A stretch of DNA of 64,000 nt from Litorimonas taeanensis (GCF_003634015.1 NZ_RBII01000002.1:186001-250000), one strand, 5' to 3'. Counted from the stretch's first letter, positions 9,852-16,821 are shown. The notes: generated from the sequence alone by a model not told the origin. Made by a program: numbers and translations.

Positions 9852-10220
9852 GCTGACTGACAGAACTCAGTATTTTTCAGGACAAGTTGCACCACCGCGT
9901 CGACAGGATTTACAGCGCGGGGAGTCCCATCGTCAGAGTTTAGAGCGTGGGCGCGCTGTGGCAAGGCAATTCCCTGACGGGAAGTGTGGCGTGATCGCGA
10001 TTTAAAAGAGCGCGGCAGAGTATCAAGCAAGCGAGTGTTGCGACCGACTATCGGGAGTACGGCGGCGTGGGTTTCGTCCGATTAAGTGGACAGCCCGCGT
10101 GGTGGCCTCTACGATGGAGACCAATGATGAGTTTTGTTTTACGCAGCTTCCACCACGCGGCAGCGGTTTATTATGAACGGCATGATTATGACCCCGCAGC
10201 CCCGCTGTCCCGCTCGGCAG
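9852..10220. other. 369-bp GC-rich segment splitting the direct repeat in copy 1
   Basis: Present between the two halves of the repeat here but absent from copy 2, where 13239 joins 13240 directly. It is clearly more GC-rich than its surroundings. Short overlapping reading frames exist on both strands, but none has a ribosome-binding site or recognisable family. It is either an insertion into copy 1 or material deleted from copy 2. No obvious target-site duplication or terminal inverted repeat was seen. Confidence 0.6.
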
Positions 10221-10526
10221 AAGGTGTCGTCTTCCTGTCCATATTTGAAAGAACATAATGAAAATAAGGGTGAATGGAGACGCGGGGATACGATTGTTGA
10301 AAAGACAGTTTTATCGGAGGAAATGAGTGTTTAGAGCGAGGATGCATGCGTCTAACTTAATTGCAGAGTGAGACCCGCCCCGCGAGGGTTCTGGGTGCGC
10401 GGCGTGCCTTGGGACGAGCTGGATTTCTTGGTCTTGCGCCCGCCTAAAATGAAGTCATCATCATTGGCCATGCGATTAACATAACAGAAAACGGCTCAAG
10501 AGTCCCGATTGGAAAGAGGGAGTAAA
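10221..10526. repeat. Direct repeat DR2, copy 1
   Basis: 306 bases matching 13240-13545 almost perfectly (offset 3019 bases throughout). It contains a conserved 39-codon reading frame on the minus strand and, on the plus strand, the tail of a frame ending EKTVLSEEMSV that is shared by both copies. Confidence 0.85.
10352..10471 (-). CDS. Possible 39-residue protein in direct repeat, copy 1
   Basis: Reads MANDDDFILGGRKTKK, a serine tract and a Pro/Arg/Gly-rich end finishing LTLQLS. The acidic start resembles the first residues of VirD2-like relaxases of alphaproteobacteria, so it could be the truncated head of such a gene. No ribosome-binding site is obvious. Identical frame in copy 2 at 13371-13490. 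Function unknown; coding status uncertain. Confidence 0.25.
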   Translation of the reverse strand: MANDDDFILGGRKTKKSSSSQGTPRTQNPRGAGLTLQLS

Positions 10527-10581
10527 TTACAGGATTCTACAGGGTTGCGGGATAGGGTCACTTCTGGCCCAAGGTGATGAT

Positions 10582-10695
10582 AAAATAGTGTCACTTTGGC
10601 CCACAAAATAAGTCGTAATTACAGAGCTTTAGCGTCGAAGTGGGCCACAATGGCCGCTTCGCTTTATCTTGTTTCACGCCTAATCTGACACTTTT
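10582..10695. repeat. Rhs-cassette spacer repeat, short copy C (hairpin core missing)
   Basis: Matches both ends of the longer spacer repeats at 13631 and 15363 (ends AGTGTCACTTTGG and GGGCCACAATGGCCGCTTCG) but lacks the middle of about 100 bases with the four stem-loops. Located directly after immunity gene 1, in the same position relative to the cassette as the other copies. Confidence 0.7.
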
Positions 10696-10739
10696 TATGA
10701 TTTCACCGAACAAAATTTGCTTCCAATCTATCAAATAAC

Positions 10740-11216
10740 CTATTCGAATTTCGGTTGATAAAAAACGCAAAAGACTTCCGTTTCATCATTGATTTTTTTT
10801 ACAATGAAGCTTTTTTCAGGAAAGTCTATTTTGAGCTTTGCTCTCCACATTTCGGTTACTCGAATAGCGATATACTCTTGAACTTTAGATGTAGCGGATG
10901 AACATATGCTTTCTATACTAATTAAATTCATCCAATATTCTAATTGAACTTCATTGTTAGAAATTACCTCTCGATATTTTTTTTCAGAAAACTCTTCCTT
11001 CAAAAATACAAAACCATCCACTTCATGAAAGGTTGGCCAATAAAGCTGCAACAGGGCAACAGCTAAATCAGGAGAAATATTGTCAAAATTTAGTTTTGCA
11101 TGAACATAGTCCAAAAGTGAAAATCGCTTAGATTTATTCGCTTTCACCCAACTTTGATAATCTGAAAGTTCTTTCTTCATCTTATTACTATTCGCCTTAC
11201 TATCTAGGTATCTCAT
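10740..11216 (-). CDS. Predicted immunity protein 1 (cognate to type-24-like toxin tip)
   Basis: 158 residues from the ATG at 11216 (MRYLDSKANSNKMKK), which overlaps the end of the Rhs toxin frame by 17 bases, the usual toxin/immunity coupling. The protein is acidic to neutral, rich in Lys, Ser, Ile and Asn, and its gene is strongly AT-rich compared with the Rhs part, as is common for transferred immunity genes. I recognise no family. The first half (KRFSLLDYVHAKLNFDNISP) looks helical. The role as antitoxin is inferred only from position and overlap. Confidence 0.6.
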   Translation of the reverse strand: MRYLDSKANSNKMKKELSDYQSWVKANKSKRFSLLDYVHAKLNFDNISPDLAVALLQLYWPTFHEVDGFVFLKEEFSEKKYREVISNNEVQLEYWMNLISIESICSSATSKVQEYIAIRVTEMWRAKLKIDFPEKSFIVKKINDETEVFCVFYQPKFE

Positions 11217-12702
11217 CAGGGAAAGGTGGCCGAACTTCTGTCTTACCCGGAAACTTTTGCCCATTTGGGGCTTCGTTCAATTTATTCTCTTTTACGTTAA
11301 GACGAGGAACATCACCATGATCTTTCCCCGACCCGCGATATTGCTTAAATGTACCGTCCCCATTGTGAGTTGTATACTGACCATCTGGTCCGGGCTTCTC
11401 AATTATTGAATGAGGTCGACCTTCAGCTTCTTCCAATGGGTCAGGCCTGGTGCTTCTATTTTTCTTACAATTATGCACCAGAACTTTGTTTTCACCAACA
11501 AAGTAAGTTTCAAAATCGGCTACCGTTAGATTGTATGTTGCATCAACTCGGTCAGTTTTGACAACTTTAGTGATGACCATAGTCTGGTTGTCAGCAGTCG
11601 TCACAATCATGTCGTCAGATAATTCAGCAGTTTTTTTCCAACTCCCGTTCCCGTCCGCATCAACAATCCACCAAGGATGGTCATCTGTTGTTTCAAAGAA
11701 TTCGGACGAGTTGTTCTCGCCTGAAAGAGAGACTTCCCAAATCATTCGTTCATTTAAACGGATGAGGTCGGTAACAGCTTTGAAGGCCGTCTTGCCTGTT
11801 TCAGGATTTCGAGCTAGAACGCGGTCGTCTAATTCAATCTCTTCAATTGGACGCAAACCATCTTCTGTTTCGACGAGCGTTCCTGCGACAAAGCAGCATT
11901 TGCCTCCAAGTAACCGCTTCGCTCCCTTAGCTTCATCTCCAAACCCTGTTGCGAGGTCGAAGATTGCGAAGGCTTTATCACCTAAGGATGCGTCCTTACT
12001 TAATAATGTCGCACCATTTTCGACATAGCTAAGCGCTTCATCTTTCAAAGCCCCCTTTAGGTTTCCGCCGTTTTTGTAAGTTCGTTTGCCGACGTTATAC
12101 ACGGATTTAACGATTTTCAGAAACTCGTCATTGGGGTCGGTTGCGTTAATCGGATCGTTCCAAGTGTAGGCATATCTATTGAACTGACCGGGATAAGGTT
12201 TGTCCAAGAACGTTATGGGGTCTATGCTCAGGAACCGCCCCATAACCGGATCATAATAGCGGGCCTGCATATAGTTCAGGTCTGTGGCTGCATCTTTAAT
12301 ATGCCCCGTGAACCCGCCTTGGTTGGTGAGGTCGGGATTATCATCCATTGCGATGCCGAACGGTGTGTAGCGTTCCCGCTTTATCGCCGCGCTGCCCTTT
12401 TTCGTCGCCACGGGCGAGCCAAGGTGGTCTGCGAAGATGTAGGTGACCGTGGATTTGTTCTCGACTCTGGCTATGGATTTCCCGCCGAGGCTCACATAAT
12501 CTGTGCGCTTTTCGGGGACGGATTGCGCTTGCGCGTCGGTATAGGGGCGTTCATCAACATGGACTAACTGACCTGCCATATTGTAAACATTATAAATCGT
12601 CCTCCCGTTGACGACAGACCGAACCCCGAACTTATGAAATTTGCAACGATGATGTTTAAAACGATATGGGAGAAAAATCTGGCGGACGCCCAAAACCGTC
12701 AA
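11200..12702 (-). CDS. Orphan Rhs C-terminal module 1: core end + Hint domain + type-24-like toxin tip
   Basis: Only the Rhs-homologous part (up to about 12627) is meaningful; the first residues come from the junction with the recombinase fragment. In order: Rhs repeat end with YTPFGIAMDD, the core signature YMQARYYDPVMGRFLSIDP, a short linker, a Hint self-cleaving domain from CFVAGTLVET to VLVHNC, and a C-terminal tip of about 80 residues beginning EGRPHSIIEKPGPDGQYTTH. The tip resembles those annotated as polymorphic toxin type 24. No start codon, signal or delivery domain survives and full Rhs proteins are over 1000 residues, so this is a displaced cassette, possibly silent. Confidence 0.75.
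   Translation of the reverse strand: MTVLGVRQIFLPYRFKHHRCKFHKFGVRSVVNGRTIYNVYNMAGQLVHVDERPYTDAQAQSVPEKRTDYVSLGGKSIARVENKSTVTYIFADHLGSPVATKKGSAAIKRERYTPFGIAMDDNPDLTNQGGFTGHIKDAATDLNYMQARYYDPVMGRFLSIDPITFLDKPYPGQFNRYAYTWNDPINATDPNDEFLKIVKSVYNVGKRTYKNGGNLKGALKDEALSYVENGATLLSKDASLGDKAFAIFDLATGFGDEAKGAKRLLGGKCCFVAGTLVETEDGLRPIEEIELDDRVLARNPETGKTAFKAVTDLIRLNERMIWEVSLSGENNSSEFFETTDDHPWWIVDADGNGSWKKTAELSDDMIVTTADNQTMVITKVVKTDRVDATYNLTVADFETYFVGENKVLVHNCKKNRSTRPDPLEEAEGRPHSIIEKPGPDGQYTTHNGDGTFKQYRGSGKDHGDVPRLNVKENKLNEAPNGQKFPGKTEVRPPFPDEIPR
12230..12627 (-). repeat. Rhs core repeat, copy in module 1
   Basis: About 400 bases almost identical to 14865-15262 in module 2; the encoded proteins differ at only a few residues (for example KSTVTYIF against KSTATYIF). 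This shared stretch is the homology that would let toxin tips be exchanged by recombination. It ends abruptly at about 12627, where the recombinase fragment begins. Confidence 0.85.
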
Positions 12703-13056
12703 AAAGCTGCACAGCAGAAATTGAATGCACTGGAGACGCGCGTCAAAGCACTAGTTAACAGGATTGTGAAGGCCACACAGCCGGCACTGATAAATGCATA
12801 TGAGGGTGAGTTGATCAAACTGGAATCTCAACGATTAGCCGCCGAAGAACAAATTGAGCATTTGGAAAGCCAAAAGGGGCATGAAAGCCCTGACTTTGAA
12901 GGGGCTTATAGAACCGCCATGCGATTCCTCTCAAACCCTTGTTATTTATGAGAGTCTTCACACATCGGATATAAACGAACTGCGGTCAAATTGGCCTTTA
13001 AGGGCTCCCTACTTTATGACCGAAACGAAGGCTACAGAACCGCCCAAACCAATCTT

Positions 13057-13128
13057 CCTTTTCAAGTAATTCAAAGACCTAGCAAGGTAAGAAAAGGGGA
13101 TTCCATTCAAAACGAAGGAATGGTGGGC
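13057..13128. repeat. tRNA-Val 3'-flank repeat, island-internal copy (att-like)
   Basis: 72 bases equal to 16750-16821 except one base. The copy at 16750-16821 ends 8 bases inside the 3' end of tRNA-Val (CCA plus acceptor bases); here the same sequence continues into the recombinase tail instead. The arrangement is that expected of the two ends of an integrated or recombined element. Confidence 0.75.
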
Positions 13129-13239
13129 CTGTCAGGGGAAAGTTTGAACCTTTTGTTTGAGGAACTCTCCCAATGGAACCTTGAACTTGAAAACGTTGCA
13201 GCTCTTGAGCGGAATTCTAAAGAGCAGCATAATAATACA
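13115..13239 (+). repeat. Direct repeat DR1, copy 2
   Basis: Matches 9727-9851 with about two differences. Here it is the in-frame 3' part of the serine recombinase pseudogene and joins DR2 without any insertion. Confidence 0.85.
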
Positions 13240-13545
13240 AAGGTGACGTCTTCCTGTCCATATTTGAAAGAACATAATGAAAATAAGGGTGAATGGAGAC
13301 GCGGGGATACGATTGTTGAAAAGACAGTTTTATCGGAGGAAATGAGTGTTTAGAGCGAGGATGCATGCGTCTAACTTAATTGCAGAGTGAGACCCGCCCC
13401 GCGAGGGTTCTGGGTGCGCGGCGTGCCTTGGGACGAGCTGGATTTCTTGGTCTTGCGCCCGCCTAAAATGAAGTCATCATCATTGGCCATGCGATTAACA
13501 TAACAGAAAACGGCTCAAGAGTCCCGATTGGAAAGAGGGAGTAAA
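13240..13545. repeat. Direct repeat DR2, copy 2
   Basis: 306 bases matching 10221-10526. Carries a second copy of the 39-codon minus-strand frame at 13371-13490. Confidence 0.85.
13371..13490 (-). CDS. Possible 39-residue protein in direct repeat, copy 2
   Basis: Same reading frame as 10352-10471 with the same product (MANDDDFILGG start). Conservation may simply reflect recent duplication rather than coding. No ribosome-binding site recognised. Confidence 0.25.
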   Translation of the reverse strand: MANDDDFILGGRKTKKSSSSQGTPRTQNPRGAGLTLQLS

Positions 13546-13630
13546 ATGCAGCTAGATACAAGGTTCAGAGAATAGGGTCACTTAGTGCAATTTTTGCTCG
13601 TAAAAAATGCACGGGGGCCAAGGTGATAGA

Positions 13631-13856
13631 AAAATGGTGTCACTTTGGGCCATAAAATTAATCGTTTGCTACGGCAAACCAGTGGTAAAAACAGAGCTTT
13701 AGCGCTTTGGAGGCGGTTGGCCTTGACCGAAGGTCTGGGCCAAATAATCGGTTCGGGGAACCGATTATAGACGGAAAAGGCCACGGCAGTGGCGGGGTGG
13801 GCCACAATGGCCGCTTCGTTTTATCTTGTTTCTCACCGAATTTGACCCTTTTTTTC
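13631..13856. repeat. Rhs-cassette spacer repeat, full copy A with four stem-loops
   Basis: The first 164 bases match 15363-15526 with one difference by eye. They hold four successive inverted repeats: 13664-13679 (GTTTGC/GCAAAC), 13719-13741 (10-bp arms, 8 paired), 13744-13768 (perfect 11-bp stem, GGG loop) and 13780-13793 (GCCAC/GTGGC). The reading frame that crosses it on the minus strand (starting MAHPATAVAF) is probably a by-product. It lies directly after immunity gene 2. Confidence 0.8.
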
Positions 13857-14208
13857 ATACCTTCAAGAGTTCTCCATCATACCAGACATCTTCGTAGCCA
13901 TGAGCTTTCAAGAACCTCCAACCGGGCGGAAGACCAAGAAACTTTAGAATACTTGGATACAAGTCCATAATGTGTTCTGTATGTATAGGTTTAAAAAAGT
14001 CGGGGTCTTCAGAATACTCGCCAGCCCAAACATACCAACCATTTGTTCCCTCACTTAAGGGATGCCTTAGACCATGAATCGGTTCTTCACCTTTTTTTAC
14101 TTGAGCGGATATCCCAATAATGTTCTCAAAAGGAGATGGGCAATATATTGCTCCATAATCCGCACATACTTCCCGCTGTGTAATTTCTATTTTGTTAGTC
14201 AAATCCAT
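13855..14208 (-). CDS. Predicted immunity protein 2, Imm33-like
   Basis: 117 residues (MDLTNKIEITQREVC...). The ATG overlaps the end of the HNH-like Rhs tip by 14 bases. The middle reads HPLSEGTNGWYVWAGEYS followed by DPDFF and, near the end, LGLPPGWRFLKAHGYEDVWY. This Trp/Gly pattern resembles the immunity family Imm33 (DUF2185-type), as I remember it. Expected to bind and block the adjacent nuclease tip in the cytoplasm. Family call moderate; the immunity role is supported by gene overlap and order. Confidence 0.65.
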   Translation of the reverse strand: MDLTNKIEITQREVCADYGAIYCPSPFENIIGISAQVKKGEEPIHGLRHPLSEGTNGWYVWAGEYSEDPDFFKPIHTEHIMDLYPSILKFLGLPPGWRFLKAHGYEDVWYDGELLKV

Positions 14209-15385
14209 GCTCTCTTTTCATTGCCTTTGAGAAAGCACTCATACGACCACCTTCAGCATTAGAACAGGTCGGACAATGCGGAGTTACTGCTTTTGTGCTA
14301 CGCATCCTTGTAGTGTTTATGGTTCCCGTACTGTAGTACTCTTTTACCAGTGGTGGAGTATGATTTGCGCGTTGAACTGGTGCAACTTTTCCATATTCCG
14401 TGCAAGGCTTTCCTTGCACAGCAGCTCTTTGGGCGGGCGTTGTTGCATTTGATGGCCGCGCATATGGTTGCGTAATCGTGGGTTTTGGAATGGTTGCAGT
14501 TACTGATCGTGTTGCAGCAGGAGCAGCTGTTGTATTTGGCCCAACTCTACCCATGCTTGCATTGCCTAAACTAGCTGTCAAAGCACCAACAACTTGCATT
14601 TCGCCGTTTGAAATTGATTGCCCGCCAGGCATTGTCTGACCAATATCAGAAATAGGCTGGCCATACTTTTCAACTAATTCTTGGGGATTGTCGGGACCCG
14701 GCAGCGCATTACGAATTGCATTTGCAACTTTGTTACAGAGGCCTTCATCACAAATCATTCCTGTGGAGTCAGCCCCATTAATAGGATCATTGAATACATA
14801 GGCATAACGATTGAACATTCCAGGGTTCATGTCAGCGTCCATCATGGTCACGGGGTCAATGCTCAAGAACCGTCCCATAACCGGATCATAATAGCGGGCC
14901 TGCATATAGTTCAGGTCTGTGGCTGAATCTTTAATATGCCCCGTGAACCCGCCTTGGTTGGTGAGGTCGGGATTATCATCCATTGCGATGCCGAACGGTG
15001 TGTAGCGTTCCCGCTTTATCGCCGCGCTGCCCTTTTTCGTCGCCACGGGCGAGCCAAGGTGGTCTGCGAAGATGTAGGTGGCCGTGGATTTGTTCTCGAC
15101 TCTGGCTATGGATTTCCCGCCGAGGCTCACATAATCTGTGCGCTTTTCGGGGACGGATTGCGCTTGCGCGTCGGTATAGGGGCGTTCATCAACATGGACT
15201 AACTGACCTGCCATATTGTAAACATTATAAATCGTCCTCCCGTTGACGACAGACCGAACCCGTTTCAGATTTCCATCATAGAGATAAGTCCCATTCGCCG
15301 CGCCCGTCACGAGGGTCGGCTGATTGCTGTAATCATATGCTCTCACTCGGGCGACGTTACTTAAAATGGTGTCACTTTGGGTCAT
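14195..15385 (-). CDS. Orphan Rhs C-terminal module 2: core end + HNH-like nuclease tip
   Basis: 396 codons. After nine codons derived from the spacer repeat (MTQSDTILS), the Rhs frame begins (NVARVRAYDYSNQPTL), then the core signature YMQARYYDPVMGRFLSIDP, a variable Ala/Thr/Pro-rich linker, and a tip reading GKPCTEYGKVAPVQRANHTP ... HCPTCSNAEGGRMSAFSKAM. The NH pair and the CxxC resemble HNH-family toxin nucleases; the first zinc pair appears as C..Y rather than CxxC. The Hint domain of module 1 is missing. No delivery domain or secretion signal; a displaced cassette. Confidence 0.75.
   Translation of the reverse strand: MTQSDTILSNVARVRAYDYSNQPTLVTGAANGTYLYDGNLKRVRSVVNGRTIYNVYNMAGQLVHVDERPYTDAQAQSVPEKRTDYVSLGGKSIARVENKSTATYIFADHLGSPVATKKGSAAIKRERYTPFGIAMDDNPDLTNQGGFTGHIKDSATDLNYMQARYYDPVMGRFLSIDPVTMMDADMNPGMFNRYAYVFNDPINGADSTGMICDEGLCNKVANAIRNALPGPDNPQELVEKYGQPISDIGQTMPGGQSISNGEMQVVGALTASLGNASMGRVGPNTTAAPAATRSVTATIPKPTITQPYARPSNATTPAQRAAVQGKPCTEYGKVAPVQRANHTPPLVKEYYSTGTINTTRMRSTKAVTPHCPTCSNAEGGRMSAFSKAMKREHGFD
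14865..15262 (-). repeat. Rhs core repeat, copy in module 2
   Basis: Partner of 12230-12627; identical over long runs at DNA level. Sequence diverges sharply at the core/tip junction after the SIDP motif, as in Rhs tip exchange. Confidence 0.85.
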
Positions 15386-15585
15386 AAAATTAATCGTTTG
15401 CTACGGCAAACCAGTGGTAAAAACAGAGCTTTAGCGCTTTGGAGGCGGTTGGCCTTGACCGAAGGTCTGGGCCAAATAATCGGTTCGGGGAACCGATTAT
15501 AGACGGAAAAGGCCACGGCAGTGGCGTAATGGGCCACAAAGCACGCTTCGCTTTATCTTGCTCTACACACTTTCTGACCCTTTTT
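15363..15585. repeat. Rhs-cassette spacer repeat, full copy B with four stem-loops
   Basis: Same element as copy A, offset 1732 bases, with all four stem-loops conserved at 15396-15411, 15451-15473, 15476-15500 and 15512-15525. One edge fuses directly to the truncated Rhs frame of module 2, giving it an ATG. Confidence 0.8.
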
Positions 15586-15966
15586 AATAAATTTTTCTAA
15601 GAGCGATGCCTTCTTCAATAAATAAAAACCATCACACATATCGATAATTGTTGAACTCTCTAGCAAGTCTTTTATGTGACTTTCTTCAAAGTATATTCCC
15701 TTACTTTCAAGATATAAGGCAATTCTCCAAGCACTAACTTTGTCTGGCTGATCGATATGTTTTTCCATATCTACTGATAATTCATCAGAGTATCTGATAA
15801 AATTAACCCCAAAACCATGTTTGATATAACGCCACCTTTCAGTATCGATTGTTAAATCGCCTCGTTGGTTTTTCGCATTTACCAAAAAGACTGATGACAA
15901 CCTATGCTGATGACAAATAATTTCTTTAACAGATTTTTCTATGATTTCTAACTGAGGTTCTGTCAT
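15553..15966 (-). CDS. Predicted immunity protein 3, DUF6896-like
   Basis: 137 residues from the ATG at 15966, which overlaps the stop codon of the ParB-like Rhs tip by one base (TAATG). The central segment WRYIKHGFGVNFIRYSDELS, then WRIALYLESKG, resembles the DUF6896 immunity-type proteins (an 'HG-G-V...D...W-L' pattern), as recalled. The gene is AT-rich relative to the Rhs parts. A longer upstream start (15978) would lie inside the toxin frame and is not preferred. Immunity role inferred from coupling to the toxin. Confidence 0.6.
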   Translation of the reverse strand: MTEPQLEIIEKSVKEIICHQHRLSSVFLVNAKNQRGDLTIDTERWRYIKHGFGVNFIRYSDELSVDMEKHIDQPDKVSAWRIALYLESKGIYFEESHIKDLLESSTIIDMCDGFYLLKKASLLEKFIKKGQKVCRAR

Positions 15967-16643
15967 TATCGACCCCAATTAGCGTTAGCGGCATCATTTA
16001 TATACTCTGAGGCTTCGGTAGCATTCGCGGGTTCTCTGACACGTACAGGAACTTCGTCAAGGCCTGCTCTAATCGCAGCTTTTGCTCGATGATGACCGTC
16101 TTCAATAATAACGTTACCGTTTACGTTTACGCCACTAATAGGTTCACCCACGTATCCATCTTTCCTCATAGATTTAGCTATCCTTTTGACGGCGCTATTT
16201 GTCATTTCGTTTCTACCTTGCCTACTAAGTAACAATTTAGGGCTCATTTTAACTACATCATCGGCACTACTGATTACAGTCCTTGCAGCCATACCTCCTA
16301 CAGCGACCTCAGAAACCGCAAATGCTTGGCTTTGAACATAACCCTCTATAGCGCCATCTAATGCGGCTGGCGCACCTGCACCTGCAATGCGGTCACCAAG
16401 AGATGCATCATTTACATTTAATGTTTGACCTCCATCTATACCGCCACTGCGCTGTCCCATTGCAACATAATCACCAACAGCAGAACTCGTATCTGCAGCA
16501 AACATTTCAGTAAATATATTGGAAATCCAATCAGATTGGCCTGACGGGTCGGTGCAATTCACAGGGTCGTTCGCGCAATATCGATAGCGGTTAAAGTATG
16601 ATGGATTCCCAGTATCCAAGAACGTGACGGGATCGATGCTCAA
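15966..16643 (-). CDS. Orphan Rhs C-terminal module 3: ParB-like nuclease tip
   Basis: 225 codons starting inside the Rhs core signature (MSIDPVTFLD), so almost the whole Rhs body is missing. A linker of about 120 residues leads to a C-terminal domain reading MTNSAVKRIAKSMRKDGYV, VNGNVIIEDGHHRAKAAIR and LDEVPVRV. The 'DGHHRxxAA' pattern is that of ParB/sulfiredoxin-fold domains found as nuclease tips in polymorphic toxins. The sequence upstream turns at about 16650 into unrelated DNA leading to tRNA-Val. Probably untranslated unless fused to another Rhs gene. Confidence 0.75.
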   Translation of the reverse strand: MSIDPVTFLDTGNPSYFNRYRYCANDPVNCTDPSGQSDWISNIFTEMFAADTSSAVGDYVAMGQRSGGIDGGQTLNVNDASLGDRIAGAGAPAALDGAIEGYVQSQAFAVSEVAVGGMAARTVISSADDVVKMSPKLLLSRQGRNEMTNSAVKRIAKSMRKDGYVGEPISGVNVNGNVIIEDGHHRAKAAIRAGLDEVPVRVREPANATEASEYINDAANANWGR

Positions 16644-16749
16644 GAACTGACCCTATCCAATACAGACAGGTTTATTTCATAAAGTCACACTCCTTTGTCA
16701 TAGTTTCAACTCACCCGTCGTAAGTTAATTTTATGAGACCTATTCTATC

Positions 16750-16821
16750 CCTTTTCAAGTAATTCAAAGACTTAGCAAGGTAAGAAAAGGGGATTCCATT
16801 CAAAACGAAGGAATGGTGGGC
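16750..16821. repeat. tRNA-Val 3'-flank repeat, chromosomal-end copy (att-like)
   Basis: 72 bases repeated at 13057-13128 with one mismatch. The last 8 bases are the 3' CCA and discriminator/acceptor bases of tRNA-Val, which is why a tRNA-targeted recombination is suspected. Confidence 0.75.

Larger units (their letters stand above)
12628..13353 (+). pseudogene. Serine recombinase (large resolvase/integrase type), C-terminal fragment with in-frame stop
   Basis: The frame reads FKTIWEKNLADAQNRQ, a coiled-coil region (VKALVNRIVKATQPALINAY) and FEGAYRTAMRFLSNPCYL, then TGA at 12949-12951, then continues in the same frame with ESSHIGYKRTAVKLAFKG and NEGYRTAQTNLPF. This is the end of the zinc-ribbon/coiled-coil half of large serine recombinases, where a Trp (TGG) normally follows 'NPxxL', so the TGA is a nonsense change. 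The catalytic N-terminal domain is absent: homology begins at the junction with the truncated Rhs repeat. The last part (from about 13115) lies in the direct repeat. Confidence 0.8.
9727..16821. mobile_element. Accessory island: orphan Rhs toxin/immunity array next to tRNA-Val
   Basis: The segment between the Tsx-like operon and tRNA-Val holds only repeats, Rhs C-terminal toxin modules, their predicted immunity genes and serine-recombinase remnants. One boundary lies inside the 3' end of tRNA-Val, a common integration target. The other is placed at the first copy of the recombinase-tail repeat and is less certain. AT-rich immunity genes alternate with much more GC-rich repeats, so the region is a composition mosaic. 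There is no active integrase and no secretion-system gene within it, so it seems to be a reservoir or remnant rather than a mobile unit able to move itself. Confidence 0.6.

Noticed and set aside
12301-12567. Plus-strand reading frame opposite the Rhs core (also at 14936-15202)
   Set aside because: A shadow of the minus-strand Rhs core, which has clear Rhs motifs; both copies appear because the core is duplicated.
13578-13805. 75-codon reading frame across the spacer repeat (MAHPATAVAF...)
   Set aside because: It runs through the palindromes, has no ribosome-binding site, and similar frames exist only because the repeat is duplicated; a structured DNA/RNA element explains it better.
10582-15585. 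Spacer repeats as integron attC sites
   Set aside because: No integron integrase is present and no GTTRRRY/RYYYAAC core pair was found at the repeat ends; cassettes share Rhs core homology instead.
10740-16643. Known phage-defence system (restriction, CBASS, retron, Gabija, etc.)
   Set aside because: None of the expected enzymes appear; the toxin/immunity overlaps fit polymorphic toxins for interbacterial competition.
9727-16821. Complete Rhs secretion or type VI effector locus
   Set aside because: No VgrG, PAAR, Hcp, full-length Rhs body, signal peptide or TcB/TcC shell region; only C-terminal modules remain.
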